Source: Edaphobacter bradus (GTDB lineage Bacteria > Acidobacteriota > Terriglobia > Terriglobales > Acidobacteriaceae). Taken from it: a DNA stretch of 64,000 nucleotides. A program made the translations under genes and the position numbers. This document shows, one piece after another, positions 1 through 8,299 of this stretch (its first letter is position 1; each line of letters starts with the position of its first letter). The notes under the pieces were generated by a model. That model made no database searches and was not told the origin of the DNA. It was given only the letters and a program-made list of their open reading frames with translations. The stretch lies in NCBI RefSeq assembly GCF_025685645.1, contig NZ_JAGSYF010000003.1, positions 310,001 through 374,000 of the forward strand. The letters run 5' to 3'.

Positions 1-1075
1 TCACTCTGTCACCTTCGCCTCGGGCAAACGTAAGCTCCGCAGCCTCGAACACCCGAATGGAAGCTCCATCCGATCCCACCACAACCACCACCGGCGAATC
101 CGCCACTTGATCCTGAATCAACTTTGCCGCCAGAATCGAGTCGATCGGGTAGGCCTTATTCTTCCCCGCCACCGTCACCCCCAGCATCAACTGATGCGGC
201 CCAATTCCTGACTTTTTCGTATCCACCATCGCCGGAGTCTTCTCGACATAGCTTTCCCAGCCCTTCTTCTCATACTCCGGGACATACGGCGCATCCGGCT
301 TCAGCACATCTCCCTGTGGCTGCTCCTTACGCCACAGCGCAAACGTTAGCTCGCTGCTGTGAATCAGATTCAGATGCCTCCCCTTCAACGGCCCAAAGAT
401 CGCCTCTCCCGTGCTCTGTTGCCAGACGCTGTGCGTCTCCTCATCGCGCATCAGTGCATTCCCATTGTTGATTCCCGCCAGCCGAAAATGCAGCCTCTTC
501 CCATCAACCACGGGATCCCAGACCAGCCCCGTGTGGCACAGCGTGCAGTACGTCACCGTAATAGGCACTCCGCCCACTGTGTCATTCACGATATGGTGGT
601 ACCCCATCGTCAGAATCGGGTATGCGCGCGCATGCTCACCAAGCCGCACGGCCAGCACTCTGTCATCCGGAGCAACCGGTACCGTATCCGCACTCCCAAA
701 CGCCGGCGCATCGTACGGATGAAACATCTTCTCGAAGATATTCACATGCGTCAGGCAAGCTCCTGCGATTGCAATCATGCACAGACTGATCATCGCGATC
801 CGAAACCACAGCCGTCTCAACCCTCCAGCAACTCTCTTCCACGACCAGATCGTCACCGCCACAAGCCACGCCACGCACAAACCCGAAATCCACGGCCCCG
901 CATCGTGAAACCAAAGCGCCACGGTCAACGCCGTGGGATCCTGAGGACGAAACGGCCGGATCACATGCATCGGAATCCACACGCACGCCGCCGACACTAA
1001 GGCACACCCCAGTCCAAGCGCGAGCCACAACCACGTCCTCGTTCCTACCCTCTGCTCTTCCAATACCTGTGCCAT
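1..1075 (-). CDS. DUF3179 domain-containing membrane protein (partial)
   Basis: The frame opens at ATG 1075, with GGAGCGAGG just upstream, and stays open to the window edge, so the C-terminus is missing (358 residues visible). Residues about 15-34, 60-78 and 90-108 are hydrophobic and should be membrane segments. From about residue 138 the DUF3179 core is readable: DDRVLAVRLGEHARAYP, HHIVNDTVGGVPITV and CTLCHTGLVW (177-186), the Cys-containing signature of the family. DUF3179 has no established biochemical role; the paired cysteines suggest metal or haem handling, which is inference. The gene reads away from the small secreted gene upstream and may share its transcript. Confidence 0.82.
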   Translation of the reverse strand, partial: MAQVLEEQRVGTRTWLWLALGLGCALVSAACVWIPMHVIRPFRPQDPTALTVALWFHDAGPWISGLCVAWLVAVTIWSWKRVAGGLRRLWFRIAMISLCMIAIAGACLTHVNIFEKMFHPYDAPAFGSADTVPVAPDDRVLAVRLGEHARAYPILTMGYHHIVNDTVGGVPITVTYCTLCHTGLVWDPVVDGKRLHFRLAGINNGNALMRDEETHSVWQQSTGEAIFGPLKGRHLNLIHSSELTFALWRKEQPQGDVLKPDAPYVPEYEKKGWESYVEKTPAMVDTKKSGIGPHQLMLGVTVAGKNKAYPIDSILAAKLIQDQVADSPVVVVVGSDGASIRVFEAAELTFARGEGDRV

Positions 1076-1111
1076 CGATGCCTCGCTCCGATTTGATGTG
1101 CCCGGTTCAAA

Positions 1112-1477
1112 TTACTTTGAAATCCTCTCGATGACCATTGCATGCGAACCGTTGCGGACATAGTCCTTCCCGGTGACCGTGACATGCTCACCCGCAAACG
1201 GCATCAACTTCGAGTTTTGAGAGGAGGAGGGCGTTTTACTGTCGATGGGGAGGAAAATGGTGCCGTCATCGCGAAGGATAACGAGTGGAGAACCATTCTT
1301 TGCACATGCCTTGGCACACGCCACGCCGATCGGCTTGTCGAGTCCCTTGGTATAGGCGCACGCCGAATCGATCACCCAACCGGAGACCGTGATATTTGCC
1401 CCCTGATCTGCCGCGACCGCGAAACAGGATACTCCGATGAAAGTTGATGCCAGGAACTTACGGTATGCGCCAATCAT
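1112..1477 (-). CDS. Small secreted protein of unknown function
   Basis: A 121-residue protein with a typical Sec signal peptide (hydrophobic residues about 8-22, AVAA cleavage region). The mature part starts with ITVSGWVIDSACAY and carries a VACAKACAKNGSPLVIL stretch with closely spaced cysteines, then a predicted beta-rich end (GEHVTVTGKDYVRNGSHAMVIERI) that resembles an OB-like 'additional domain' common in acidobacterial exported proteins. The start is well supported by a near-perfect Shine-Dalgarno GGAGGTGA ahead of ATG 1477. It lies 36 bp upstream of the DUF3179 gene on the same strand. Function not recognised; metal or redox binding through the Cys residues is only a guess. Confidence 0.75.
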   Translation of the reverse strand: MIGAYRKFLASTFIGVSCFAVAADQGANITVSGWVIDSACAYTKGLDKPIGVACAKACAKNGSPLVILRDDGTIFLPIDSKTPSSSQNSKLMPFAGEHVTVTGKDYVRNGSHAMVIERISK

Positions 1478-1722
1478 TCCATCACCTCCAGAGCGAAGTT
1501 TTCACTGACCGCCTATCTTAGGCTGAGCGCTCCACAATCACCATCAACCAAAAGATTGATTCGAGTGCCGCCTCTCGCGGAAAGTAAAAGAGCAGCCCTG
1601 ACACCCGCTTCGATCACCACCGACACGCAACCATTGCCGGACGACACACATCCGGCAGTGGCCCAACGATGCGGGTGCAGTACAGGTGCGGGTACCCCAG
1701 AGCCTTCCTTGAGCGTGCCGAA

Positions 1723-1743
1723 GGGTCTCGATTCTCGAGACCC
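1723..1743. repeat. Short perfect inverted repeat
   Basis: GGGTCTCGA, loop TTC, TCGAGACCC. It has no adjacent T-run in either direction, so it is more likely a palindromic repeat unit than a terminator. Confidence 0.45.
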
Positions 1744-1781
1744 GGGTTTCGCACGATGCCAATGCTAAAGAAGTTCACCAT

Positions 1782-1819
1782 AAGGAAGAGCACGCGTCAT
1801 GAAACGCGCGCTCTTCCTT
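1782..1819 (-). terminator. Terminator of the SDR gene
   Basis: A 16-bp stem with one mismatch (AAGGAAGAGCACGCGT pairing with ACGCGCGCTCTTCCTT) and a 6-base loop lies 7 bp past the stop codon of the minus-strand SDR gene. The A/T-rich ends of the stem make it a plausible intrinsic terminator. Confidence 0.65.
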
Positions 1820-1825
1820 CTTAAC

Positions 1826-2578
1826 TTAGATTTGAGCAACTCCGCCATCGACAAATAACTCGATCCCTGAGACATAGCTGGCTTCATCCGAAGCCAGGAA
1901 AGAAACAGCCTTGGCGATCTCGTCCGGGTCTCCCATGCGGCCCAGCGGCACGCTCTTGGCGAGATCTTCTTTCATCTTCGCGAGCGCATCCCCCTGCTGC
2001 CAGCCCTCGAAGATCGGAGTATCGATATGGCCAGGGCTGATCGTGTTTACGCGAATTCGGCGCTCACGGAGTTCGTTCGTCCATGTGCGCGCAAAGGAGC
2101 GGACGGCCGCCTTGGTGGCGCTGTAAACGCTGATGCTTGGAAAGCCTTTGATCGTTGCAATCGATCCGTTCAGAATGATCGACCCGCCATCTTTCAGCAA
2201 GGGAAGCGCCTTCTGCACTGTGAAAAAGAGCCCCTTCACGTTCGCGTTGAAGTGCAGATCGAAGAACTTCTCCTCTACAGTGCCGAACGGCGCAAGTTGG
2301 GCGATCCCGGCATTCGCAAAGATCACGTCAATCTTCCGGTTCTGTTTTTGGACTGCTTCGTACAGGCGGTCAAGATCGCTCAGGTTCGCAACATCTCCCT
2401 GTACTGCTGTGACATTCTTTCCGATCTCGGCAACAGCGGCATCCAGCGCGTCCTTGCGGCGGCCCGTAATAAAGACTTGATCCATGCCTTCTTGAACGAA
2501 GCGCTTTGCGGTTGCAAGCCCCATGCCAGTCGACGCGCCTGTGATCACCGCAACCTTCCCTGCAAATTTGTTAGACAT
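1826..2578 (-). CDS. SDR family NAD(P)-dependent oxidoreductase
   Basis: Classical short-chain dehydrogenase of 250 residues. The N-terminal cofactor motif is VAVITGASTGMGLATA (TGxxxGxG), followed by FANAGIA (NAG motif), catalytic Ser in ILNGSIATIKG, the YSATKAAV active site (YxxxK) and the family C-terminus SYVSGIELFVDGGVAQI. Substrate unknown; cytosolic. I take ATG 2578 as the start because AGAAAGGAA sits 8 bases upstream; a TTG two codons earlier is also open. It is transcribed away from the peroxiredoxin/ene-reductase pair, and this grouping suggests a stress or quinone/enal detoxification locus, which is inference. Confidence 0.88.
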   Translation of the reverse strand: MSNKFAGKVAVITGASTGMGLATAKRFVQEGMDQVFITGRRKDALDAAVAEIGKNVTAVQGDVANLSDLDRLYEAVQKQNRKIDVIFANAGIAQLAPFGTVEEKFFDLHFNANVKGLFFTVQKALPLLKDGGSIILNGSIATIKGFPSISVYSATKAAVRSFARTWTNELRERRIRVNTISPGHIDTPIFEGWQQGDALAKMKEDLAKSVPLGRMGDPDEIAKAVSFLASDEASYVSGIELFVDGGVAQI

Positions 2579-2865
2579 ATCCAAATTCCTTTCTCAGGTG
2601 AACCATGATTGATCGCCTGTCTATGGAGTAGATAACGGCGCCATTGATTCGATGCGTCGCAAGATTTGATCACGCTGATCGCGGATAGCTATCACCATGG
2701 CAGCAGCCACCGCACATTCCTCAATCTGGATTGATCGCTATTACTTATCAGATTGATATCAACTTGCTATGGATCGTATCAGTTCTTCACGAATCTAGTG
2801 CTATACCGCAGCAAAATGTGCGAAGGCACTGAGCTGAAATGCAACCTCTATCAGCAGGAGCAAGG
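2579..2865. promoter_or_regulatory. Divergent intergenic region between SDR and peroxiredoxin genes
   Basis: About 290 bp, A/T-richer than its neighbours, separating two divergent redox genes. The part at about 2725-2790 has imperfect dyads built from ATTGATCGCTATTAC and ATCAGATTGATATC, the kind of spacing seen at regulator-controlled divergent promoters. No regulator gene is adjacent. No promoter boxes are assigned. Confidence 0.35.
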
Positions 2866-3537
2866 ATGACGACCTCGAAGATGCAGACAACAACCGAGCT
2901 AGATGAAGCGCGCGGCTATTACCGCAACCAGGTAATCCCACCCGAGAAGCTCAAGATAATGGATAGGGCCACCGAGGAACTGATAGCAAGCGGCACCAAA
3001 GCTGCTGCTCTCAAAGAGGGCGACCGTGTGGATGATTTCATCCTCGGAGATGCCCACGGTAAGCCAGTTCGGCTTCAAAGCCTTCTGGACGCCGGACCAG
3101 TCGTGATCTCTTTCTACCGTGGTGGCTGGTGCCCTTATTGCAACATCGAGTTGCGCGGCCTGCAACGCGTCCTGCCGGAAATCAAGGCGCTTGGAGCATC
3201 ACTCGTGGCGATATCGCCGCAGCTTCCAGACAATTCACTTTCCACCGAGGAAAAGAACCATCTGGCGTTCCCGGTGTTGAGCGATGTGGGGAATGATGTT
3301 GCCCGCCGGTTCGGTATCGTCTACAGACTGCCTGACGACCTTCTGGAAACGTACACGGCATTCAATCACGGACTCGCCGATATGAACGGAGAAGAAGGCG
3401 GAACAGAACTCCCGATACCAGCCACCTATGTGCTGGACCGTACAGGCATGATCCGTCTGGCGTTCATCGAGGAAGACTACACAAAGCGGCTTGATCCGCA
3501 AGCCATCCTTGAAGCCTTGCGCGGTCTAGTTGGCTAA
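2866..3537 (+). CDS. Peroxiredoxin-like (AhpC/TSA family) protein
   Basis: Thioredoxin-fold peroxidase of 223 residues. The first ~60 residues form a helical, charged N-terminal extension, then comes the AhpC/TSA domain: GDRVDDFILGDAHGKPVRL, VVISFYRGGWCPYCNIELRGLQ with a WCPYC active site, LVAISPQLPDNS, and FPVLSDVGNDVARRFGI. The Cys-x-x-Cys arrangement is typical of the bacterial peroxiredoxin-like subfamily that reduces hydroperoxides. ATG 2866 is preferred to an upstream ATG (2839) because CAGGAGCAAGG lies directly before it. The ene-reductase gene begins 23 bp downstream, so the two are probably co-transcribed for oxidant or electrophile defence. Confidence 0.85.
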   Translation: MTTSKMQTTTELDEARGYYRNQVIPPEKLKIMDRATEELIASGTKAAALKEGDRVDDFILGDAHGKPVRLQSLLDAGPVVISFYRGGWCPYCNIELRGLQRVLPEIKALGASLVAISPQLPDNSLSTEEKNHLAFPVLSDVGNDVARRFGIVYRLPDDLLETYTAFNHGLADMNGEEGGTELPIPATYVLDRTGMIRLAFIEEDYTKRLDPQAILEALRGLVG

Positions 3538-3560
3538 TCGCGGCATATCTGGAGAGACAA

Positions 3561-4706
3561 ATGACGACCAAGAAGCTAATGACCTCCCTGGTTTTGGGAC
3601 CATATACATTGCGCAATCGCATTCTGATGGCGCCTTTGACGCGTACACGCGCTGGTGACCGCAATGTCCCCCGCGAGATGAACATCGAATACTACCGGCA
3701 GCGTGCAACCGCCGGTCTAATCATCAGCGAGGCGACTCCCGTTTCACCATTTGGGCATGGATACCGGGGAACACCCGGTATCCACACCAAAGAGCAGCGA
3801 GATGCGTGGAAGCGCATCACTGACGCTGTTCACGAGCAGGGCGGCCTCATCTTCCAGCAGCTCTGGCACGTCGGGCGAATCTCCCATCAGGATTTGCAAC
3901 CTGGCGGAGTACTTCCCGTTTCTGCTTCAGCGATTCGACCGGAAGGCAGCGCCTTAACTCATGACGGCCTCAAGCCGCATCCCACACCGCGCGCTCTACG
4001 CTCTGACGAAATTGCTGGCGTCATTGAAGAGTTCCGGCACGGTGCTCAGCTCTCAATGGAAGCTGGGTTCGATGGCGTTGAGGTGCATGGAGCAAACGGC
4101 TATTTGCCGGACCAGTTCCTCAATAGTGGTTCTAATAACCGGACGGACGATTGGGGTGGATCCATCGAGAATCGTGCGCGTTTCCTCCTCGAGGTTACGG
4201 ATGCTGTCGTCAGCGTGTGGGGAGCCGATCGCGTCGGCTTCCGGCTCTCGCCTGCGAACCGCCACGGAGATATTGACGACGCGAACCGCTGGGAGACCTA
4301 TGCCTACGCAGTGCGCGAACTGAACCAACGGCATCTTGCATACATTCATCTTGTCAGCCCAAGAGTAGACGGCGCTCACGACGCAGAAACGACGATGGAC
4401 CTCGGCCCGGAACGTTTTCGCCCCTTGATCACGGGGAACACGCGTCTTATTGTGGCCGGAGGATACAAACCTGCAGATGCCGAGTCCCTTGTAAATCGCG
4501 GGATCGCAGATGCTGTCGCCTTTGGAAGATTATTCATATCAAATCCTGATCTTCCAAAGCGGATCGAGTTGGACGCTCCGCTCAACGCGTACGATCGTAA
4601 GACCTTCTACGCGCAAGGCGTAGAAGGATATCTCGACTATCCGATGCTTGATACGGCTCAACCCGGGTTTTCCACAGAAATCCTGTCAAGCCCCCAAACC
4701 GCATAA
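3561..4706 (+). CDS. Old Yellow Enzyme family alkene reductase
   Basis: FMN-dependent TIM-barrel ene-reductase, NemA-like (381 residues). Readable features: LRNRILMAPLTRTRA, FQQLWHVGRISH, the substrate/FMN-binding HGANGYLPDQFL (His/Asn pair), NRTDDWGGSIENRARF, VGFRLSPAN, the phosphate-binding IVAGGYKPADAE and DAVAFGRLFISNPDLP, and the usual C-terminal YLDYPML. Known members reduce activated C=C bonds and nitro compounds with NAD(P)H. It follows the peroxiredoxin gene closely and has its own GGAGAGAC site. The last eight codons and the stop lie inside a dispersed intergenic repeat, so the natural C-terminus may have been altered by that element. Confidence 0.92.
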   Translation: MTTKKLMTSLVLGPYTLRNRILMAPLTRTRAGDRNVPREMNIEYYRQRATAGLIISEATPVSPFGHGYRGTPGIHTKEQRDAWKRITDAVHEQGGLIFQQLWHVGRISHQDLQPGGVLPVSASAIRPEGSALTHDGLKPHPTPRALRSDEIAGVIEEFRHGAQLSMEAGFDGVEVHGANGYLPDQFLNSGSNNRTDDWGGSIENRARFLLEVTDAVVSVWGADRVGFRLSPANRHGDIDDANRWETYAYAVRELNQRHLAYIHLVSPRVDGAHDAETTMDLGPERFRPLITGNTRLIVAGGYKPADAESLVNRGIADAVAFGRLFISNPDLPKRIELDAPLNAYDRKTFYAQGVEGYLDYPMLDTAQPGFSTEILSSPQTA

Positions 4707-4947
4707 CCACAACAAAACAAACCACATCGCCGTGGCAGAGCAGTTTCACGCAATCCGATAAAATAGAACCAGGCAAAAACAGGAAAGCCCCGGCAAACCG
4801 GGGCTTTCGCTTCTTAAGCCCATAACCCATTTCTTTTGAAGATCTTGATGTCTAACCCCTTTGAATAGAATATTTTACACCACAAGTCCAAACCTAAAGC
4901 CAATGCAATGAATACTTTGCGCAAAATACCGGGGGAGGGGGTACCCC
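4684..4947 (+). repeat. Dispersed intergenic element, copy A
   Basis: One of four related copies in the window. Box order: TGTCAAGCCCCC; CAACAAAACAAAC (also in copy C); GTGGCAGAGCAGTTTCA; TAAAATAGAA ten bases later; the hairpin 4784-4807; TAACCCAT; an AAGTCC-AAACCTAAAG segment; AATACTTTGCGCAAAAT; and a purine-rich GGGGGAGGGGGTACCCC end. The 5' end overlaps the stop codon of the ene-reductase gene. Function unknown; it may be a small RNA gene, a REP-like element or a mobile-element relic. Confidence 0.7.
4784..4807 (+). terminator. Hairpin of repeat copy A, terminator-like
   Basis: AAAGCCCCGG, loop CAAA, CCGGGGCTTT: a perfect 10-bp stem with A and T flanks that could act in both directions. 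It sits about 78 bp past the ene-reductase stop and may serve as its terminator as well as being part of the repeat. Confidence 0.7.
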
Positions 4948-4954
4948 TCGAATC

Positions 4955-7900
4955 TCAATCCCCTGTCACCGGCTGCGGAGCCGCCGGTGACCGCTTCTGT
5001 CCGGCCACCTGCTTCGCCATGCGAAGCCGCAGCCGGTCGAAGAACAGGTACACCACCGGAGTCGTGAACAGCGTCAGGCACTGCGAGACGATCAGGCCGC
5101 CGACGATCGTGATTCCCAGCGGCCTCCGCAGTTCGCTTCCCGTGCCTGTTCCGAACGCCAGCGGAACGCCGCCCAGCAGCGCCGCCATCGTCGTCATCAT
5201 GATCGGGCGGAAGCGCAGCAGGCAGGCCTGGTAGATCGCCTCCTGCGGAGTCTTGCCCTCCAGCCGCTCGGCCGCCAGCGCAAAGTCGATCATCATGATC
5301 GCGTTCTTCTTCACAATGCCGATCAGCAGGATGATGCCGATCATCGCGATCACGCTGAGGTCGATCTTGAACAGCAGCAGCGCCACAATCGCGCCGACAC
5401 CGGCCGACGGAAGCGTAGACAAAATCGTCAGCGGATGGATGAAGCTCTCGTATAGCATGCCCAGCACGATGTAGACCGTAACGAGCGCCAGCAGAATCAG
5501 CATCGGCTCGCTCGAGAGCGACGACTGAAACGCCTGCGCTGTGCCCGCGAAGCCACCATGAATCGTCGAAGGCATGCCGATGTTAACCCGCGCGTTCTCA
5601 ATAGCCTCCGTCGCCTGGCTCAACGAGGCGCCCGGCGTCAGGTTGAAGCTCAGCGTCGCCGCCGGCGACTGCGCCTGGTGGTTCACCGTCAGCGGAATCC
5701 GCTGCTGCTCGAAGTGAGTGACCGCCGACAGCGGAACCATCGCGCCCGTCGTGCTCTTGATGTAGATGTTCTTCAGCGAGTCCGGATCACGCTGGTACTG
5801 CGGCGCCACCTCCATCACCACGTGGTACTGGTTCAGCGGCCTGTACGTCGTCGAGACCTGCCTCTGTCCAAACGCGTCCGACAACGTCGCGTCGATCGAC
5901 AGCGGCGACACGCCCAGACGGCTCGCCGTATCGCGGTCGATCACCAGTTGCGCCCGCAACCCCTGGTCCTGCTGGTCGGTCGCGATGTCCTTCAGCTCGG
6001 GCAGCTTCTCCATCGCCGCCATCAGCTTCGGCGCCCACACGTCGAGGTCTGTCAGGTTCTCCGCAGTCAACGAGTACTGGTACTGCGTCGCTGACATTCG
6101 TGCGCCGATGCGCAGCTCCTGGAAGGCCTGCAGATACAGCGTCGCGCCCGGAATCCCGGCTGTCTTCGGGCGCAGACGGTTGATGATCACGTCAGCGGAA
6201 TCACCGGTCTTCTGCCGCTCCGCATCCGGCTTCAGCGCGATGAACACATTGCCCGAGTTGCTGCCGCCGCCGCCCGGACCGCCGCCGCCTACAAACGCCA
6301 TCACGTTCTGCACGCCCGGATCCTGCTGCACGATCGCCGCCAGTTGGACGACCTTCTGCTTCATCGCATCGAACGAGACATCCTGCTGCCCGCGAATCAG
6401 CCCGCCGATACGCCCCGTGTCCTGCTGCGGGAAGAAGCCCTTTGGAACCAGAATGTACAGGTAGATGTTCAGCGCAAAGGTCAGAATCGTAATCGTCAGC
6501 ACCAGGCCCTGATGACCAAGCACCCAGCGCAGACCGTGCTCGTACTCTGCCGTCAGCCAGGCGAGCCCCTTCTCGCCCCAGCGGTAGAAGCGCCCATGCT
6601 TCTTCGTCCCATGCGGCTGGATAAACTTCGCGCTCAGCATCGGCGTCGTCGTCAGAGAGACCACGAGCGAGACCATGATCGCAACCGACAACGTCACCGC
6701 GAACTCGCGGAACAGCCTGCCCACGATTCCACCCATCAGCAGGATCGGGATGAACACGGCGATCAGCGAAGTGCTCATTGACAGCACCGTGAAGCCGATC
6801 TCCTTCGACCCCACCATCGCCGCCTTGAACGGCGACAGGCCGCTCTCCAGATGCCGGCTGATGTTTTCGATTACGACAATCGCATCGTCGACGACGAATC
6901 CAGTGGAGATTGTCAGCGCCATCAGCGAGAGATTGTCCAGCGAGTACCCGAGCAGGTACATGACCCCGAAGGTGCCCAGCAGGCTCAGCGGAACCGAGAC
7001 GCTCGGAATCAGCGTCGTCCGTATCTCCCGCAGGAAGACGAAGACCACCATGATCACCAGCAGGATCGAGATGATCAGCGTCCGCGTCACATCCTTCACT
7101 GAGGCGCGAATCGTCGTCGTCCGGTCCAGCACGACACTGAGCTGAATCGCCGGCGGAATCGTGGCCTGCAGCGTCGGCAGCAGTGCCAGAACATTGTCGA
7201 CCGTCTTGATCACATTCGCAGTCGAGGTCTTGAAGACGACGACCAGAACCGCCGGCTTGCCATTGAAAGTGCCACCGGTATGGATGTCCTCGACGCTGTC
7301 GGTTACCTCGGCAACGTCCTGGATTCGCACGACTCCACGGGCTGCCGCTGCAGGGCTCGCGCTGCTGGTCGCCGACGAGGAACTGGACGAACTGGAGGCT
7401 GAAGTCGCAGAGCTGACCGCACTCTGCAGCGACGTCGGCAATCCACTGCTCGCGGCGGCAGAGCTCACCGGCCCACGGTTCGTCGCAACGATCAGAGGAG
7501 CGTACGCCGCGGAGCCAAACAACTGATCGGTCGTGTTGACACTCCAGCGCCGGGTTGAATCCTGCAAATAACCCTTCGGCTTGTTTACGTTCACCGTGCC
7601 GATCGCAGCACGCAGCGCCTCAAGGCCAACTCCATAGCTCGCAAGCAGTGTTGGATTCGCCTCGACGCGCACCGCGGGCTTCGCGCTGCCTCCGCAGAAC
7701 GTCTGTCCCACGCCGTCCACCTGCGCGATCTTCTGCGCCAGAATACTGTCGCAGGCGTCGTAGAGCTGCGGCACCGAGAGCGTGTCCGACGTCAGCGCCA
7801 GAATCACAATCGGCGAATCCGCCGGATTGATCTTCCTGTACCCGGGGTTCTGGGGCAGGTTCGACGGCAACTGGCTGCGCGCTGCATTGATCGCCGCCTG

Positions 7901-8299
7901 AACATCGCGCGCCGCGCCATCCACATCTCGGCTCAAGTCAAACTGCAGCGTGATCGAGCCGTTCCCCAGCCCCGAGGACGACGTCATCTCATTGACGCCC
8001 GCAATCCTCGAGAACTGCCGCTCCAGCGGAGTCACAATCGCGGACGCCACCGTCTCCGGATCCGCTCCCGGAAGTCCAGCGCCGACAGAGATCACCGGAT
8101 ACTCTATCTGCGGAAGGCTCGCTACCGGAAGCAGCTTGTAGGCGACGCAGCCCGCCAGAATGATCGCCACCGACAGCAGCATCGTCGCCACGGGACGCTT
8201 GATGAACGGCGCCGAGAAATGCACCCCGTCTAAGTCAGGGCGATTCTCCGCGTCCTTCCGCGCCACGGCGAGATCGTGATTCTCTTCGTGATCAGCCAT
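4955..8299 (-). CDS. mdtC: RND efflux transporter, MdtC-like
   Basis: Inner-membrane proton-driven multidrug pump subunit of 1114 residues with the two-fold RND layout: N-terminal helix (KRPVATMLLSVAIILAG), periplasmic porter domains, a helix bundle containing [14 protein letters not shown] (proton-relay Asp pair), a second porter half and a last bundle with [19 protein letters not shown] and [19 protein letters not shown]. Its ATG overlaps the TGA of the upstream RND gene by one base, implying translational coupling and a heterotrimeric pump like E. coli MdtBC. It is longer than MdtC because of a Ser/Ala-rich insertion around residues 275-322 with a run of eight serines. No outer-membrane TolC gene is in the window. 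Confidence 0.9.
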   Translation of the reverse strand: MADHEENHDLAVARKDAENRPDLDGVHFSAPFIKRPVATMLLSVAIILAGCVAYKLLPVASLPQIEYPVISVGAGLPGADPETVASAIVTPLERQFSRIAGVNEMTSSSGLGNGSITLQFDLSRDVDGAARDVQAAINAARSQLPSNLPQNPGYRKINPADSPIVILALTSDTLSVPQLYDACDSILAQKIAQVDGVGQTFCGGSAKPAVRVEANPTLLASYGVGLEALRAAIGTVNVNKPKGYLQDSTRRWSVNTTDQLFGSAAYAPLIVATNRGPVSSAAASSGLPTSLQSAVSSATSASSSSSSSSATSSASPAAAARGVVRIQDVAEVTDSVEDIHTGGTFNGKPAVLVVVFKTSTANVIKTVDNVLALLPTLQATIPPAIQLSVVLDRTTTIRASVKDVTRTLIISILLVIMVVFVFLREIRTTLIPSVSVPLSLLGTFGVMYLLGYSLDNLSLMALTISTGFVVDDAIVVIENISRHLESGLSPFKAAMVGSKEIGFTVLSMSTSLIAVFIPILLMGGIVGRLFREFAVTLSVAIMVSLVVSLTTTPMLSAKFIQPHGTKKHGRFYRWGEKGLAWLTAEYEHGLRWVLGHQGLVLTITILTFALNIYLYILVPKGFFPQQDTGRIGGLIRGQQDVSFDAMKQKVVQLAAIVQQDPGVQNVMAFVGGGGPGGGGSNSGNVFIALKPDAERQKTGDSADVIINRLRPKTAGIPGATLYLQAFQELRIGARMSATQYQYSLTAENLTDLDVWAPKLMAAMEKLPELKDIATDQQDQGLRAQLVIDRDTASRLGVSPLSIDATLSDAFGQRQVSTTYRPLNQYHVVMEVAPQYQRDPDSLKNIYIKSTTGAMVPLSAVTHFEQQRIPLTVNHQAQSPAATLSFNLTPGASLSQATEAIENARVNIGMPSTIHGGFAGTAQAFQSSLSSEPMLILLALVTVYIVLGMLYESFIHPLTILSTLPSAGVGAIVALLLFKIDLSVIAMIGIILLIGIVKKNAIMMIDFALAAERLEGKTPQEAIYQACLLRFRPIMMTTMAALLGGVPLAFGTGTGSELRRPLGITIVGGLIVSQCLTLFTTPVVYLFFDRLRLRMAKQVAGQKRSPAAPQPVTGD

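Larger units (their letters stand above)
1478..1825. other. Intergenic stretch with repeat-like sequence
   Basis: No convincing gene. It holds a perfect 9-bp inverted repeat GGGTCTCGA/TCGAGACCC with a 3-base loop (1723-1743) next to GGGTACCCC-type sequence, in the style of the dispersed intergenic elements elsewhere in the window, and the terminator of the neighbouring SDR gene (1782-1819). Short open frames here have no ribosome binding site or protein-like composition. Confidence 0.5.

Noticed and set aside
1556..1768. 70-codon frame in the intergenic region after the small secreted gene
   Set aside because: Consists largely of repeat sequence and has no ribosome site.
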